Source: Candidatus Brocadia sp. (GTDB lineage Bacteria > Planctomycetota > Brocadiia > Brocadiales > Brocadiaceae). Taken from it: 64,000 nucleotides of DNA. Each line of letters begins with the position of its first letter. Position 1 is the stretch's first letter. The position numbers were made by a program, and so were the translations under genes. Of this stretch, positions 55,873 through 63,937 are shown in pieces. The notes below the pieces were generated by a model that did not search any database, was not told the DNA's origin, and saw nothing but the letters and a program-made list of their open reading frames with translations. The stretch covers positions 95,019 through 159,018 of the forward strand of contig SOEU01000007.1 of assembly GCA_021646415.1 (NCBI GenBank). The letters run 5' to 3'.

Positions 55873-56163
55873 GGTACGCATCTGGTTCCCGGTTGTTCCA
55901 CCAGCGAAGAGGTTTTTTTTATAGCCATGCTTCTTGAAGAATCTATGGAAGAGAGGGAAAAGGCATTTCAACATCCATATCTTTGCCACCGATTTAGATC
56001 ATAAAGCTATTGAAGGGAGCATTCCCGATCTTTTGTAACTTCCGCTGGTTTTGGTGAAATGTTGCAGAGTGTTAACCCTGACAAGGTTTAGAACCCTGTC
56101 AGGGTTGTGTCGTCCTGACCCCATGAACAGTTACAAAAAATCGGGAATGCTCCCGCTATTGAA
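55873..56163 (+). pseudogene. Relic of a CheR-type methyltransferase, split by a MITE
   Basis: One frame reads LVPGCSTSEEVFFIAMLLEE, the SAM-binding GCSTGEE region of CheR. After a frameshift near 55960 the sense continues as HFNIHIFATDLDHKAIE, also CheR-like. At that point a 140-bp MITE (56015-56154) is inserted. Removing it and one copy of the 9-bp duplication restores DLDHKAIEYA. No start or C-terminal part is left. Confidence 0.75.
56015..56154. mobile_element. 140-bp MITE with 26-bp terminal inverted repeats and 9-bp target duplication
   Basis: The left repeat is 56015-56040 (GGGAGCATTCCCGAT...) and the right repeat 56129-56154; they match as inverted repeats at 25 of 26 positions. GCTATTGAA flanks both ends (56006-56014 and 56155-56163). 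The interior carries the AACCCTG/CAGGGTT palindrome also found at 32232-32264. There is no coding capacity, so it needed a transposase in trans. Confidence 0.9.
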
Positions 56164-56343
56164 TACGCCTGTTTGGAATTTTTGATGTGGGATTTAAAAC
56201 AGTACAATATGGTAAAAAGTTTTATGCTCTTACACCGCTTGGAGATGTTGTCTTATTTTAATCTTATCCTGCAATCAGGACGAAACCCGATTGCAGGATT
56301 TGGGTAAAACTATGAAAGCTATTTGCTGATTCACGCATAAATT
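56155..56343. other. Short non-coding stretch after the MITE
   Basis: Possible further decayed coding sequence (one frame reads GKKFYALTPLGDVVLF before a stop). The part 56262-56307 holds an inverted pair tcctgcaatcagg / cgattgcaggat, probably a terminator or repeat for a flanking gene. Confidence 0.35.
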
Positions 56344-58479
56344 CTACTCATTTTTCCTCTTTTTATCCGTGTCATTTTTCCCCCGCTTAACAATCAGCTT
56401 AGATGCTGGGGTAGAATCTGGATCAAAGGTTATGGTAATTGTGTCAGTTCCTGAATTTCCCGCATTATCTACAGCACTCACCGTTATTATATTATCCCCG
56501 ACGGATAAGTTTATATTGGAAATTGACCAATTGTCCGTTCCACCCGCTGTCCCATGATACCCGGTATTACTACTCCAGGTAACACTATTTATTCCACTTG
56601 TGATATCAGAAGATGAGCCACTCATACTTACCGGATTAACCGTTGTTGTATAATTGGAAAGTGAAGTGGGACTTATGATGTTTATAAGGGGAGAAGATGT
56701 ATCCAATATGATTGAAGCATGGGAGGCACTTGATACGTTATCCGAGACATCCTTATAAAATGCATAGAGTGTTTTATTTCCATCTCCACTGCTTAAGGTA
56801 TATTGGATGTCTGCTGCAAAACTGGTAGTAGAAGCCACTGACACCCAATCGGGATCGGAAGCCAACGGCATATCAGAACCGGCAGAAATAAAATAACCTG
56901 TTATCCCTCCGTTATCTGTTGCAGAAAGATTCAAGGTGACTGTGGTTAAGTAGGTATACTCTGCACCACCGTTAATACTTAAAGAGCCTTTCGGCTTGCC
57001 GGTATCTGCTACCGTGGTAAAACTCCATGTGTAATTTGAGTCCAGCGTAGTACCAGCGTAATTTGCTGCCTGTATTTTTTGCGTTAAAGTCGCGGTATAT
57101 TTGGTATTGTATGCAAGGCCGGTAGATGGGGTAAAGGTAACAATGGCACCGTTTGTCCTTACAGAACCTTTGACTTCGCCATCGATGCTTTGTATTTTGA
57201 ATGTCTCCGTAGTAACCGTAGAACCATTTACATACATCGAAAAGGTGGCAGATACCGTTGTATTAACTGCCACGTCCTTTACATGAGAGGAAGGATTTGT
57301 CGAACTCACCTTCAAAACGGTTTGTGTAGAAGAGTCATCGGATCCGTCTGTGCCACCTGTGCCATCCGAACCATCAGAAATATCTAAACCACCGGAACCA
57401 CCAGAGTCTGATTTAGTTATATATTTCAGATCATCCTTTGCTGCATCATAATAACTGATATGTATCGCATTTGAAATGCTTACTGCTATCGAGGTGTATC
57501 GTCCTACATCATCGTCACTATCCAGAGTGCTTGTTACCCATGCACCGGAAGCGTTCGTGGCATATTTGAGATAACCATTGTCATAATCATAATAGCTGAT
57601 GTGTGCCGCGCCTGATGAATCAACCGCCAGTGCGGTGTACCGTCCTACATCTCCTTCACTGTCCAGGGTACTTGTTTCCCAAGCGCCAGAAGCGTTCGTG
57701 GCGTACTTGAGATAACCATTATCATAATCATAATAGCTGATGTGTACCGCACCTGACGTGTCAACCGCTAGTGCGGTGTACTGCCCCAAATCTTCGTCAC
57801 TATCCAGGGTGCTTGTTACCCATGCGCCGGAAGCGTTCGTGGCGTACTTGAGATAACCATTATTATAATCATAATAGCTGATGTGTACCGCACCTGATGT
57901 GTCAACTGCCAATGCAGTGTACCGTCCTACATCTCCTTCACTGTCCAGGGTACTTGTTTCCCAAGCGCCAGAAGCATTCGTGGCGTACTTAAGATAACCA
58001 TTATCATAATCATAATAGCTGATGTGTACCGTACCTGATGTGTCAACCGCTAGTGCGGTGTGTTGCCCTACATTTCCATCACTCTCCAGGGTACTTTTTA
58101 CCCATGTACCGGAAGTGTTTGTTGCATACTTAAGGTCATGATTGGTTGTATCATAATAGCTGATATGTGCCGCACCTGACGTGTCAACTGCTATTGATGT
58201 GTACCTCCCTACATTTCCATCACTATCCAGGGTACTTGTTATCCATGCACCGGAAGCATTCGTGGCATACTTAAGGTCGCCATTGGTTGAATCATAATAG
58301 CTGATGTGCACTGCCCCTGACGTGTCAACCGCTAGTGCGGTGTACCGCCCTACATATCCATCACTATCCAGAGTGCTTGTAGTCCAATCTGCAACGACAT
58401 TACCAGCAAAAAAACTGAATTTCAAAAAAACAAGTGATAAAATTATGAAAAATATTTTCCGATTCAAATATCCCTGCAT
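56344..58479 (-). CDS. Secreted protein with seven 47-residue repeats (likely beta-propeller) and Ig-like domains
   Basis: The 711-residue protein has a signal peptide (to about residue 31), seven tandem 47-residue repeats with the core YTALAVDTSGAVHISYYD and LKYATNASGAW (about 32-360), a Gly/Asp/Ser linker, a Big_5-type Ig domain (VAVNTTVSATFSMYVNGSTV) and another Ig-like domain (SPLINIISPTS...). Seven blades of this length suggest a closed propeller on the cell surface or in the matrix. A strong AAAGGAGG precedes ATG 58479. Two c-di-GMP riboswitches with terminators lie in its leader. There is no PEP-CTERM tail; the C-terminus is basic. Confidence 0.85.
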   Translation of the reverse strand: MQGYLNRKIFFIILSLVFLKFSFFAGNVVADWTTSTLDSDGYVGRYTALAVDTSGAVHISYYDSTNGDLKYATNASGAWITSTLDSDGNVGRYTSIAVDTSGAAHISYYDTTNHDLKYATNTSGTWVKSTLESDGNVGQHTALAVDTSGTVHISYYDYDNGYLKYATNASGAWETSTLDSEGDVGRYTALAVDTSGAVHISYYDYNNGYLKYATNASGAWVTSTLDSDEDLGQYTALAVDTSGAVHISYYDYDNGYLKYATNASGAWETSTLDSEGDVGRYTALAVDSSGAAHISYYDYDNGYLKYATNASGAWVTSTLDSDDDVGRYTSIAVSISNAIHISYYDAAKDDLKYITKSDSGGSGGLDISDGSDGTGGTDGSDDSSTQTVLKVSSTNPSSHVKDVAVNTTVSATFSMYVNGSTVTTETFKIQSIDGEVKGSVRTNGAIVTFTPSTGLAYNTKYTATLTQKIQAANYAGTTLDSNYTWSFTTVADTGKPKGSLSINGGAEYTYLTTVTLNLSATDNGGITGYFISAGSDMPLASDPDWVSVASTTSFAADIQYTLSSGDGNKTLYAFYKDVSDNVSSASHASIILDTSSPLINIISPTSLSNYTTTVNPVSMSGSSSDITSGINSVTWSSNTGYHGTAGGTDNWSISNINLSVGDNIITVSAVDNAGNSGTDTITITFDPDSTPASKLIVKRGKNDTDKKRKNE

Positions 58480-58496
58480 AAATAACCTCCTTTAAA

Positions 58497-58552
58497 AAGA
58501 AAGACTTGCTGCATAAAAAGTGCATTTTAAGCATTTTCGGCAGTAAGGCTTT
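58497..58552 (-). terminator. Terminator hairpin after riboswitch 1
   Basis: On the minus strand, AAGCCTTACTGC pairs imperfectly with GCAGCAAGTCTT (two mismatches) and is followed by TCTTTTT. It ends a few bases before the ribosome site of the propeller gene, so it works as a transcriptional switch. It is weaker than the hairpin of copy 2. Confidence 0.7.
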
Positions 58553-58557
58553 CTTTT

Positions 58558-58638
58558 ACACCGGCTTCCATGCAGGTTCAAAAAGACCCTGTTACTTTGC
58601 GTCCCCTGATCACTCAGGGTTTGCCTTTATCGCTATGC
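58558..58638 (-). ncRNA. c-di-GMP-I (GEMM) riboswitch, copy 1
   Basis: The minus-strand RNA reads AAAGGCAAACC, then a CCCUGA/UCAGGG stem with a GUGA (GNRA) loop, then GGACGCAAAG and ACAGGGUC. These are the diagnostic GEMM-I elements. Aligned to the Vibrio Vc2 aptamer, G20 and A47 are kept, which points to c-di-GMP rather than cGAMP. P1 is imperfect. Confidence 0.85.
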
Positions 58639-58712
58639 TTTTACCTATAGAATTAAAATGTCGTTACAGAAATTACGAGTGTTATTGTCACCTCTAGGTT
58701 TATTTCTATAAA

Positions 58713-58770
58713 AACAAAAAGCCTTACTGCATAAAAAGTGCATTTAAGCATTTTTCGGCAGTAAGGCTTT
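58713..58770 (-). terminator. Terminator hairpin after riboswitch 2
   Basis: A perfect 13-bp stem (AAAGCCTTACTGC, 58770-58758, with 58730-58718) is followed by TTGTTTTT on the minus strand. Confidence 0.88.
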
Positions 58771-58777
58771 CTTTTAT

Positions 58778-58852
58778 ACCACTTCCCTGTAGGTCAAAAA
58801 GACCCTGTTACTTTGCGCCCCCTGATCACTCAGGGTTTGCCCTTATCGTAAT
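58778..58852 (-). ncRNA. c-di-GMP-I (GEMM) riboswitch, copy 2 (tandem)
   Basis: AUAAGGGCAAACC, CCCUGAGUGAUCAGGG hairpin, GGCGCAAAG and ACAGGGUC...GACCU are present on the minus strand; AUUAC and GUGGU close P1. G20 and A47 equivalents are kept. It lies about 215 bp upstream of copy 1 in the same leader, so transcription must pass both switches. Confidence 0.88.
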
Positions 58853-58880
58853 ATTTATAATTGAAACATTTCTTTACTAC

Positions 58881-58916
58881 CCATACTCTCTTGTCTTCCC
58901 TGATAAGAGAGTATGG
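58881..58916. repeat. 12-bp perfect inverted repeat upstream of the tandem riboswitches
   Basis: CCATACTCTCTT (58881-58892) and AAGAGAGTATGG (58905-58916). No T-run follows on the minus strand. It could be an operator or a terminator for DNA further upstream. Confidence 0.5.
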
Positions 58917-58968
58917 TAAATCGGCATAACATAACATAGTACCACAAAAGCACCGCTTTGTCCCTTAT

Positions 58969-59031
58969 GTCATTGAGAGCGAAGCAATCTTTCCCAGGAG
59001 AGATTACCTCAGGCAAGGCCTTCGCAATGAC
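58969..59031. repeat. REP/MITE-like element with GTCATTG ends
   Basis: GTCATTGAGAGCGAAG at the left and CTTCGCAATGAC at the right are inverted; the interior contains caatctttcccaggagagat. The frame across it is not a gene. Confidence 0.7.
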
Positions 59032-59095
59032 TTTTTTCCCCTTACTCTCCATAACGGGACATTCCTTCGGGAAACCAGTTTGACAAAAAATTTAC

Positions 59096-59356
59096 TTATG
59101 AAACCACATCCTTGACATTGCTGTCCTGGCTATTTAATTCCTTCGATCTTCTTCTGTTTCTTAAATACCGTAAACCCACCAATGTACCACCTCCAGCTGC
59201 AAAAAGAACAAAACTAATAGGCTCTGGTGCATGCTTAGGTCTTCCCCGATGCCGCCCCCCTGATCCAGATCCAGCATCCGCGCTGTCGATAATTATCATA
59301 GCGGATAATATAAAGGCAAACAAACATCCTCCAATCGTAGTTAATGTTTTTCTCAT
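59096..59356 (-). CDS. Small PEP-CTERM protein
   Basis: The 86-residue protein has a signal peptide, a short Gly/Arg/His-rich middle and a C-terminal PEP-CTERM sorting signal: APEPISFVLFAAGGGTLVGL then RYLRNRRR. Exosortase would cleave at the PEP motif. It follows the 201-residue gene by 16 bp with a good AAGGAGG. No exosortase gene is in the window. Confidence 0.88.
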   Translation of the reverse strand: MRKTLTTIGGCLFAFILSAMIIIDSADAGSGSGGRHRGRPKHAPEPISFVLFAAGGGTLVGLRYLRNRRRSKELNSQDSNVKDVVS

Positions 59357-59372
59357 ATCTATTCCTCCTTAA

Positions 59373-59978
59373 TTAATTACCTACTTCAAATTGACAAGAA
59401 TCTTTTGCCCTTTTCCCTTTTGGAAAAGGTTTTACCGCTGCAAGATAATCATAGAGCCCTTCACTTAAAGAATCCTCTGGTTTCCACCATGCAAAATACC
59501 AGTAATCTGGATTTAAGAGTCCATCATCTTCCTCCAGATCTTCGATTACTTCTTCATATTCGTATTCTCCATCAGGCCCTTCAATTTCCCAGCTTACCTT
59601 TACTTTGGTATTGTTCGTTACTCTGAACGCTACAAACAGATAGGTACTGTCTGAAGGCACCCATGCCCAGTAAGTATCGCTAACATATTCAGATTCGTTC
59701 GTATCGCTCGTGTAGGCCGCATATACTATAGCCGCTGGGTTGCCATTATGACCTGCACCTTTCTTTGATTTAAACACCTTCGAAATTGCCTTACTTCCCA
59801 TTTGTTCAGCACGTATACGGCCAAGCCCAAATTGACCATTATTTTGCAGGATTTCAACTGACGAATTCTTTGGTAAATTATTGGTACCCTTAGCATGAGA
59901 AATATGCGCCAATGCAAAGACAGTCATAACCGAAATCACAAAAGCGAGCAAACCTTTGTTTACCCTTAAAAAATTCAT
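59373..59978 (-). CDS. Secreted protein under riboswitch control
   Basis: The 201-residue protein has a signal peptide (cleavage near SHAKG) and an acidic, Tyr/Trp-rich beta-type mature region (DTYWAWVPSDSTYLFVAF, EGPDGEYEYEEVIEDLEEDD). AAGGAG and GGGGG precede the ATG. It is first in a two-gene operon with the PEP-CTERM protein behind riboswitch 3. Family not recognised; a matrix protein is inferred. Confidence 0.75.
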   Translation of the reverse strand: MNFLRVNKGLLAFVISVMTVFALAHISHAKGTNNLPKNSSVEILQNNGQFGLGRIRAEQMGSKAISKVFKSKKGAGHNGNPAAIVYAAYTSDTNESEYVSDTYWAWVPSDSTYLFVAFRVTNNTKVKVSWEIEGPDGEYEYEEVIEDLEEDDGLLNPDYWYFAWWKPEDSLSEGLYDYLAAVKPFPKGKRAKDSCQFEVGN

Positions 59979-60179
59979 TCTTTCCCCCTTTCTCCTTTTT
60001 AAAGAGACATTTACCCTTTATTGTACTAATCCAACCTTAATTACGAAAGAACCTTCTTTTTTATATCAATAACGACCCAATCCCAAATCAATATCGGTAT
60101 TTTTTCCCCCTTTCTCGATTAATACTGTTTTTCTTCTTTAATCATCATTGACTTCTTTTTTTAAAACGAAATGTCGTAA

Positions 60180-60233
60180 AAATAAAAAAGCCTTACTGCA
60201 AAGATATTTTGGAAAATCTTCGGCAGTAAGGCT
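60180..60233 (-). terminator. Terminator hairpin after riboswitch 3
   Basis: The 10-11-bp stem GCCTTACTGC (60232-60223) pairs with 60199-60190; an inner AAGAT/ATCTT helix extends it. It is followed by TTTTTTATTTTT on the minus strand. Confidence 0.9.
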
Positions 60234-60243
60234 ATCTTGCCCT

Positions 60244-60316
60244 ACATCCTTGTAAGCTTAAAGACCCTGTTACTTTGCGCCCCCTGATCACTCAGAGTTT
60301 GCCCTTGTCACGATGT
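60244..60316 (-). ncRNA. c-di-GMP-I (GEMM) riboswitch, copy 3
   Basis: The minus-strand RNA has a perfect P1 (ACAUC 60316-60312 with GAUGU 60248-60244), then ACAAGGGCAAAC, a stem with GUGA loop, GGCGCAAAG and ACAGGGUC. G20 and A47 equivalents are present, as in c-di-GMP-selective aptamers. It begins about 30 nt after the predicted transcription start. Confidence 0.9.
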
Positions 60317-60352
60317 GTTCTTATTGCAATTCTTAATACCACAAACGACAGT

Positions 60353-60380
60353 ATTATATTTTGTAATTTGATTATGTCAA
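60353..60380 (-). promoter_or_regulatory. Consensus sigma-70 promoter for riboswitch 3 operon
   Basis: On the minus strand: TTGACA (60380-60375), a 16-nt spacer and TATAAT (60358-60353), both hexamers perfect. Confidence 0.82.
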
Positions 60381-60630
60381 GTAAAAAAATAAAATATTTT
60401 ACAATTGCAAATCTGAATTCATTTTGTATAATTCACGCAAATATTGGCGTATAGAACGATTCCCGTTTACTTTGTACAATGCGCAAGCCATAATATCTTA
60501 GGTTTAGACTCCTGTGTTTTGCTCTCTATGGGAAAAAGAGGAAAAAAACCAACAGAGCGATTTCTGTTTCAAGATACTAAATAGGTGCTTTGGACATAAC
60601 AAGGACTTAGGAGGCTACTACGGGATAAGA

Positions 60631-61854
60631 GTGAATGACCTGGTAAGATATTTAAAAACGTTATCAATCACATGCCTTTGGGTAGTTATTTTTACCGCCG
60701 CCCTTTCAAGCGCTTATGCCTTCGATATTGACAGATTAGACCTCACCATTACACGTTTACTCGATTCCCTTTCTTATGAATACAAAGGATTTGATATGAA
60801 GATTACAGAGCTTTCGGTTGGTGAAACATTTGATGATAACATTACCTTCACGAAAGAAGATAAAGAGGAAGATTTCATAACAAAATTGCGATTGGGACTG
60901 GGTGTAAAATATCAAGGTAAAACCACGACCTTTGATCTAACCGGCTATATAAACAATCAGACCTTTGCCAAAAATGACAATTTCGACAATATAACACAAG
61001 ATATAATTTTAAATTTCAAAAAAGAGTTTTCAAAACGTGACCGCTTAACCCTAAATAGTGTCTTTACACACTTCGAAGCACCTTCGTCCGAAGACGAAGG
61101 TTATTTCTCGAATCAATTTGGCAGATCAGCGGGACGATTCGAATTTTTTCAAAATAAATTTGAAATCAATTACTCAAATGATGTTTCCAAACAACTTTCT
61201 CTCTATGTAAAATACGCCAATGAGATAAATGTATTTTCAGGCATAGATAGACCAGATTCGTTCCTCAATAAACCGGGTTTTGGCCTGAGTTATACATTTA
61301 GTCCCACTGCAACTATCTTTTCCTTCTCATACACATTCACCAGTGTACAATTTGAAGATGAAAACGATGCCACAATAAACACAATTGGTCCAGGCATAAG
61401 ACAGTATATAACAAAAAAGCTTTTTTTTGACGGAAGGACAGGGGTAGATTTTATCGATTCCTTTGACGATGAAAACCTCACCAAACCCTTCTTTCATGCA
61501 TCGTTGACATATATTCTAAGCGAAAAAACTCGAGCAAGCCTATCGTTTAACAAGAAGTACGAAACAAGCCCTTACTTTGCAGATATCTTTAATAACTGGC
61601 GTACTTCAGCCTCTCTGTCGAGGCAAATGTGGGAAAGACTGGGGTGTTCCTTATCAATTTTTTATGGAGATGGTGAATTTGTTTCCTCAACCTTTGAACA
61701 AAGACTATTGGGTGTGAATTCCTCTTTGAGATACGATATTAGCAGGAACTTAAAGGGAAATTTGACATACACTTATTCGGAATTAAATTCCAATGCAGAA
61801 ACCGCCGGGTATTCAAAAAATACCGTGTTTTTAGGATTCGTCGCGGGGTTTTGA
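60631..61854 (+). CDS. Outer-membrane beta-barrel protein of an exopolysaccharide/PEP-CTERM locus
   Basis: The protein (about 407 residues from GTG 60631) has a signal peptide ending near SSAYAF and a repetitive beta-barrel (LSVGETFDDNITFTKEDKEE, YTFSPTATIFSFSYTFTSVQ) that ends GFVAGF. It resembles barrels found with exosortase or capsule export genes. The start is uncertain: the frame is open to 60514, but the upstream part looks non-coding; AGGAGG at 60609 is 16 bases from the GTG. Confidence 0.75.
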   Translation: MNDLVRYLKTLSITCLWVVIFTAALSSAYAFDIDRLDLTITRLLDSLSYEYKGFDMKITELSVGETFDDNITFTKEDKEEDFITKLRLGLGVKYQGKTTTFDLTGYINNQTFAKNDNFDNITQDIILNFKKEFSKRDRLTLNSVFTHFEAPSSEDEGYFSNQFGRSAGRFEFFQNKFEINYSNDVSKQLSLYVKYANEINVFSGIDRPDSFLNKPGFGLSYTFSPTATIFSFSYTFTSVQFEDENDATINTIGPGIRQYITKKLFFDGRTGVDFIDSFDDENLTKPFFHASLTYILSEKTRASLSFNKKYETSPYFADIFNNWRTSASLSRQMWERLGCSLSIFYGDGEFVSSTFEQRLLGVNSSLRYDISRNLKGNLTYTYSELNSNAETAGYSKNTVFLGFVAGF

Positions 61855-62210
61855 GATGCTAAAAAGATTGAAAACTTATTGTTCTTCTTGAAGGCATCAT
61901 CTGGAGATACTTTTCTCTTTTCTTCATATTTTATGTTTATTTGATCCATTATATTCCCAGAACTGACTTCAAAATAACCTTGCTTTCACATTACCAGGTA
62001 AGTTAAGAATATGGTATTTATATCATAAACGGTATTGGCTGGATTCCGATAATACCCACTCTAACTTAATGATGCGTACACTAAATTCTTCCCCAAAAAA
62101 ACGATCATTTCCTATTATTCGCAAGAGAAAACAGGACAAACAATGTTGAATATTTCAACATCGCATGGCAACTTTTGTCTGTACTTGTTTAAAAACTCCA
62201 GAGTTTTAAC
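61855..62210. other. Intergenic region before the sugar transferase
   Basis: About 355 bp, AT-rich, with no gene or RNA I can support. Confidence 0.6.
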
Positions 62211-63617
62211 ATGTTAAGAGAACATTACGTTTTATTTAAAAGACTGATGATATTTTTCGACCTTTGTATAGTTGTCTGGTCTTTTTTCCTGGGGTATTTC
62301 CTAAAAAATAAATTATATGATATCTACCAGATAAATAGTTATATTTGGCTTTTGCTCAAATTACTTATTATATGGGGATCACTTCTTTACTATTTTGGGA
62401 TGTACGACTCTTTTAGAACTAAGCAGATACCAGATGTTTTGTCTATCCTGTTCAAAACCGCTTTGGTAGGGTCTATCCTTTTTGCTAGCTTTATTTTTAT
62501 TACCAAGATGTACTCGGTCAGCAGAGCACTCGTAATTTATACATTCCTCTTTGCGCTGATTTTTATTAGCATTGAAAAGATCGCCATAATATACTATTTT
62601 AGATTTCAGCGCAAGAAAGGCCTTAACTACAGAAATATTTTAATCGTTGGTACAGGCAAAAGGGCACAACGTTTTATAGACATAATAAACAAACACACTG
62701 AGTGGGGCCTTAAGATTGTTGGGCTTGTGGATGAGGATACGGCCAAAATAAATAATTTAATTTGTGGGTATAAAGTAATAGGTTCTTTTAATGATGTATC
62801 TAAGATAATCCATAGTAATGTAGTGGATGAGGTTGTATTTATTGTCCCACGTTCCTGGCTGGGAAAGATAGAAGAGATTATGTATTTATGTGAAATAGAA
62901 GGTTTGAAAGTGAGTGTGGCTGTTGATTTATATGAGCTTAAACTATCGAAAGCAAAATATAGCCACCTGGAAGAATTCCCTTTGCTCACCTTTGAGAGCA
63001 CACCAGACAAATTATTGCAACTTTTCATAAAACGCCTCTTTGATATAATCTTTTCCGGAATCACACTCGTACTATTATCACCAATTTTTGCGATTACCGC
63101 CATTGTTATAAAACTATCATCAAAAGGTCCCGTATTTTTCAGGCAACAGAGATGCAGCTTGTACGGTAGAAGGTTTACACTCTATAAGTTCAGGACTATG
63201 GTTCAGGATGCCGAAGCAAAACTTAGCAATCTTCTTGTATATAATGAGATGGATGGCCCTGTTTTTAAAATGAAAGATGATCCCAGGATAACAAAAATAG
63301 GAAAGTTCTTAAGAAAATTCAGCATAGACGAACTACCACAATTTTGGAATGTATTAATGGGAGATATGAGTCTGGTTGGTCCAAGACCGCCGCTACCAAC
63401 TGAGGTAGATAAATACAAACCCTGGCAGAGAAGAAGGCTAAGTATGCGACCTGGTATAACCTGTCTATGGCAGGCATATGGAAGAAGCAATATAAAAGAT
63501 TTCAACGAATGGATGATGCTCGATTTAGAGTATATTGACAACTGGTCACTTTTGCTCGATTATAAAATTCTTTTTAAGACTATACCAGTCGTATTATTTG
63601 GAATAGGTGCAAAATAA
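62211..63617 (+). CDS. Polyprenyl-phosphate sugar-1-phosphate transferase
   Basis: The 468-residue protein has four N-terminal membrane helices, a CoA-binding-like Rossmann region (NILIVGTGKRAQRF), a fifth helix and a bacterial sugar transferase domain: FFRQQRCSLYGRRFTLYKFR, DDPRITKIGKFLRKFSIDEL, GDMSLVGPRPPLP, RPGITCLWQAYGRS. It moves a hexose-1-phosphate to the lipid carrier and starts exopolysaccharide synthesis (WcaJ/GumD type). Confidence 0.95.
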   Translation: MLREHYVLFKRLMIFFDLCIVVWSFFLGYFLKNKLYDIYQINSYIWLLLKLLIIWGSLLYYFGMYDSFRTKQIPDVLSILFKTALVGSILFASFIFITKMYSVSRALVIYTFLFALIFISIEKIAIIYYFRFQRKKGLNYRNILIVGTGKRAQRFIDIINKHTEWGLKIVGLVDEDTAKINNLICGYKVIGSFNDVSKIIHSNVVDEVVFIVPRSWLGKIEEIMYLCEIEGLKVSVAVDLYELKLSKAKYSHLEEFPLLTFESTPDKLLQLFIKRLFDIIFSGITLVLLSPIFAITAIVIKLSSKGPVFFRQQRCSLYGRRFTLYKFRTMVQDAEAKLSNLLVYNEMDGPVFKMKDDPRITKIGKFLRKFSIDELPQFWNVLMGDMSLVGPRPPLPTEVDKYKPWQRRRLSMRPGITCLWQAYGRSNIKDFNEWMMLDLEYIDNWSLLLDYKILFKTIPVVLFGIGAK

Positions 63618-63670
63618 TTCCACCTAGTAAGATCCGCACAAATTATATCATATCGGGCATTGCAACATTA

Positions 63671-63937
63671 TTAAATATTAAATAAGGACAACACCTCCCC
63701 GGCGCTCAGTTCCCGATTGTAAACCCGAACCTCGTCAACCTTGCCGTTCATATGACCATAATTAGAACTTAATGCCCCTATAGCCATATATGATGCAGCA
63801 GTATATGGCACTATGGTATTCCCCGCCGGGTGTGTTTGTGTATGCACGAGTTGCCCATCCACATATAATCTCTCAGACTGTGCCAAATGAAACTGTTCTT
63901 TGACAAAAAAGTTTGAAAAAGAAACCCTAGCAGGCAC
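63671..63937 (-). pseudogene. Fragment of a LamG/concanavalin domain
   Basis: The 88-codon frame reads RLYVDGQLVHTQTHPAGNTI and MNGKVDEVRVYNRELSAGEV then LSLFN, the C-terminal half of a LamG domain. The N-terminal part is not LamG-like and no signal peptide is visible. It may be a broken end of a larger protein that continues to the right or a degraded copy. Confidence 0.55.

Larger units (their letters stand above)
59979..60513. other. Leader region with riboswitch 3 and its promoter
   Basis: This 535-bp region holds, on the minus strand, the promoter, aptamer and terminator described separately, then about 200 nt of T/A-rich leader before the 201-residue gene. The part from 60381 to 60513 lies between divergent genes and shows nothing else. 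Confidence 0.75.

Noticed and set aside
56344..58479. CRISPR-like array because of regular 141-bp repeats
   Set aside because: The repeats are in frame, have no unique spacers and encode a regular 47-residue protein repeat.
58855..59052. 65-codon minus-strand frame
   Set aside because: It lies across the REP-like element at 58969-59031 and the end of riboswitch 2; codon content follows the repeat, not a protein.
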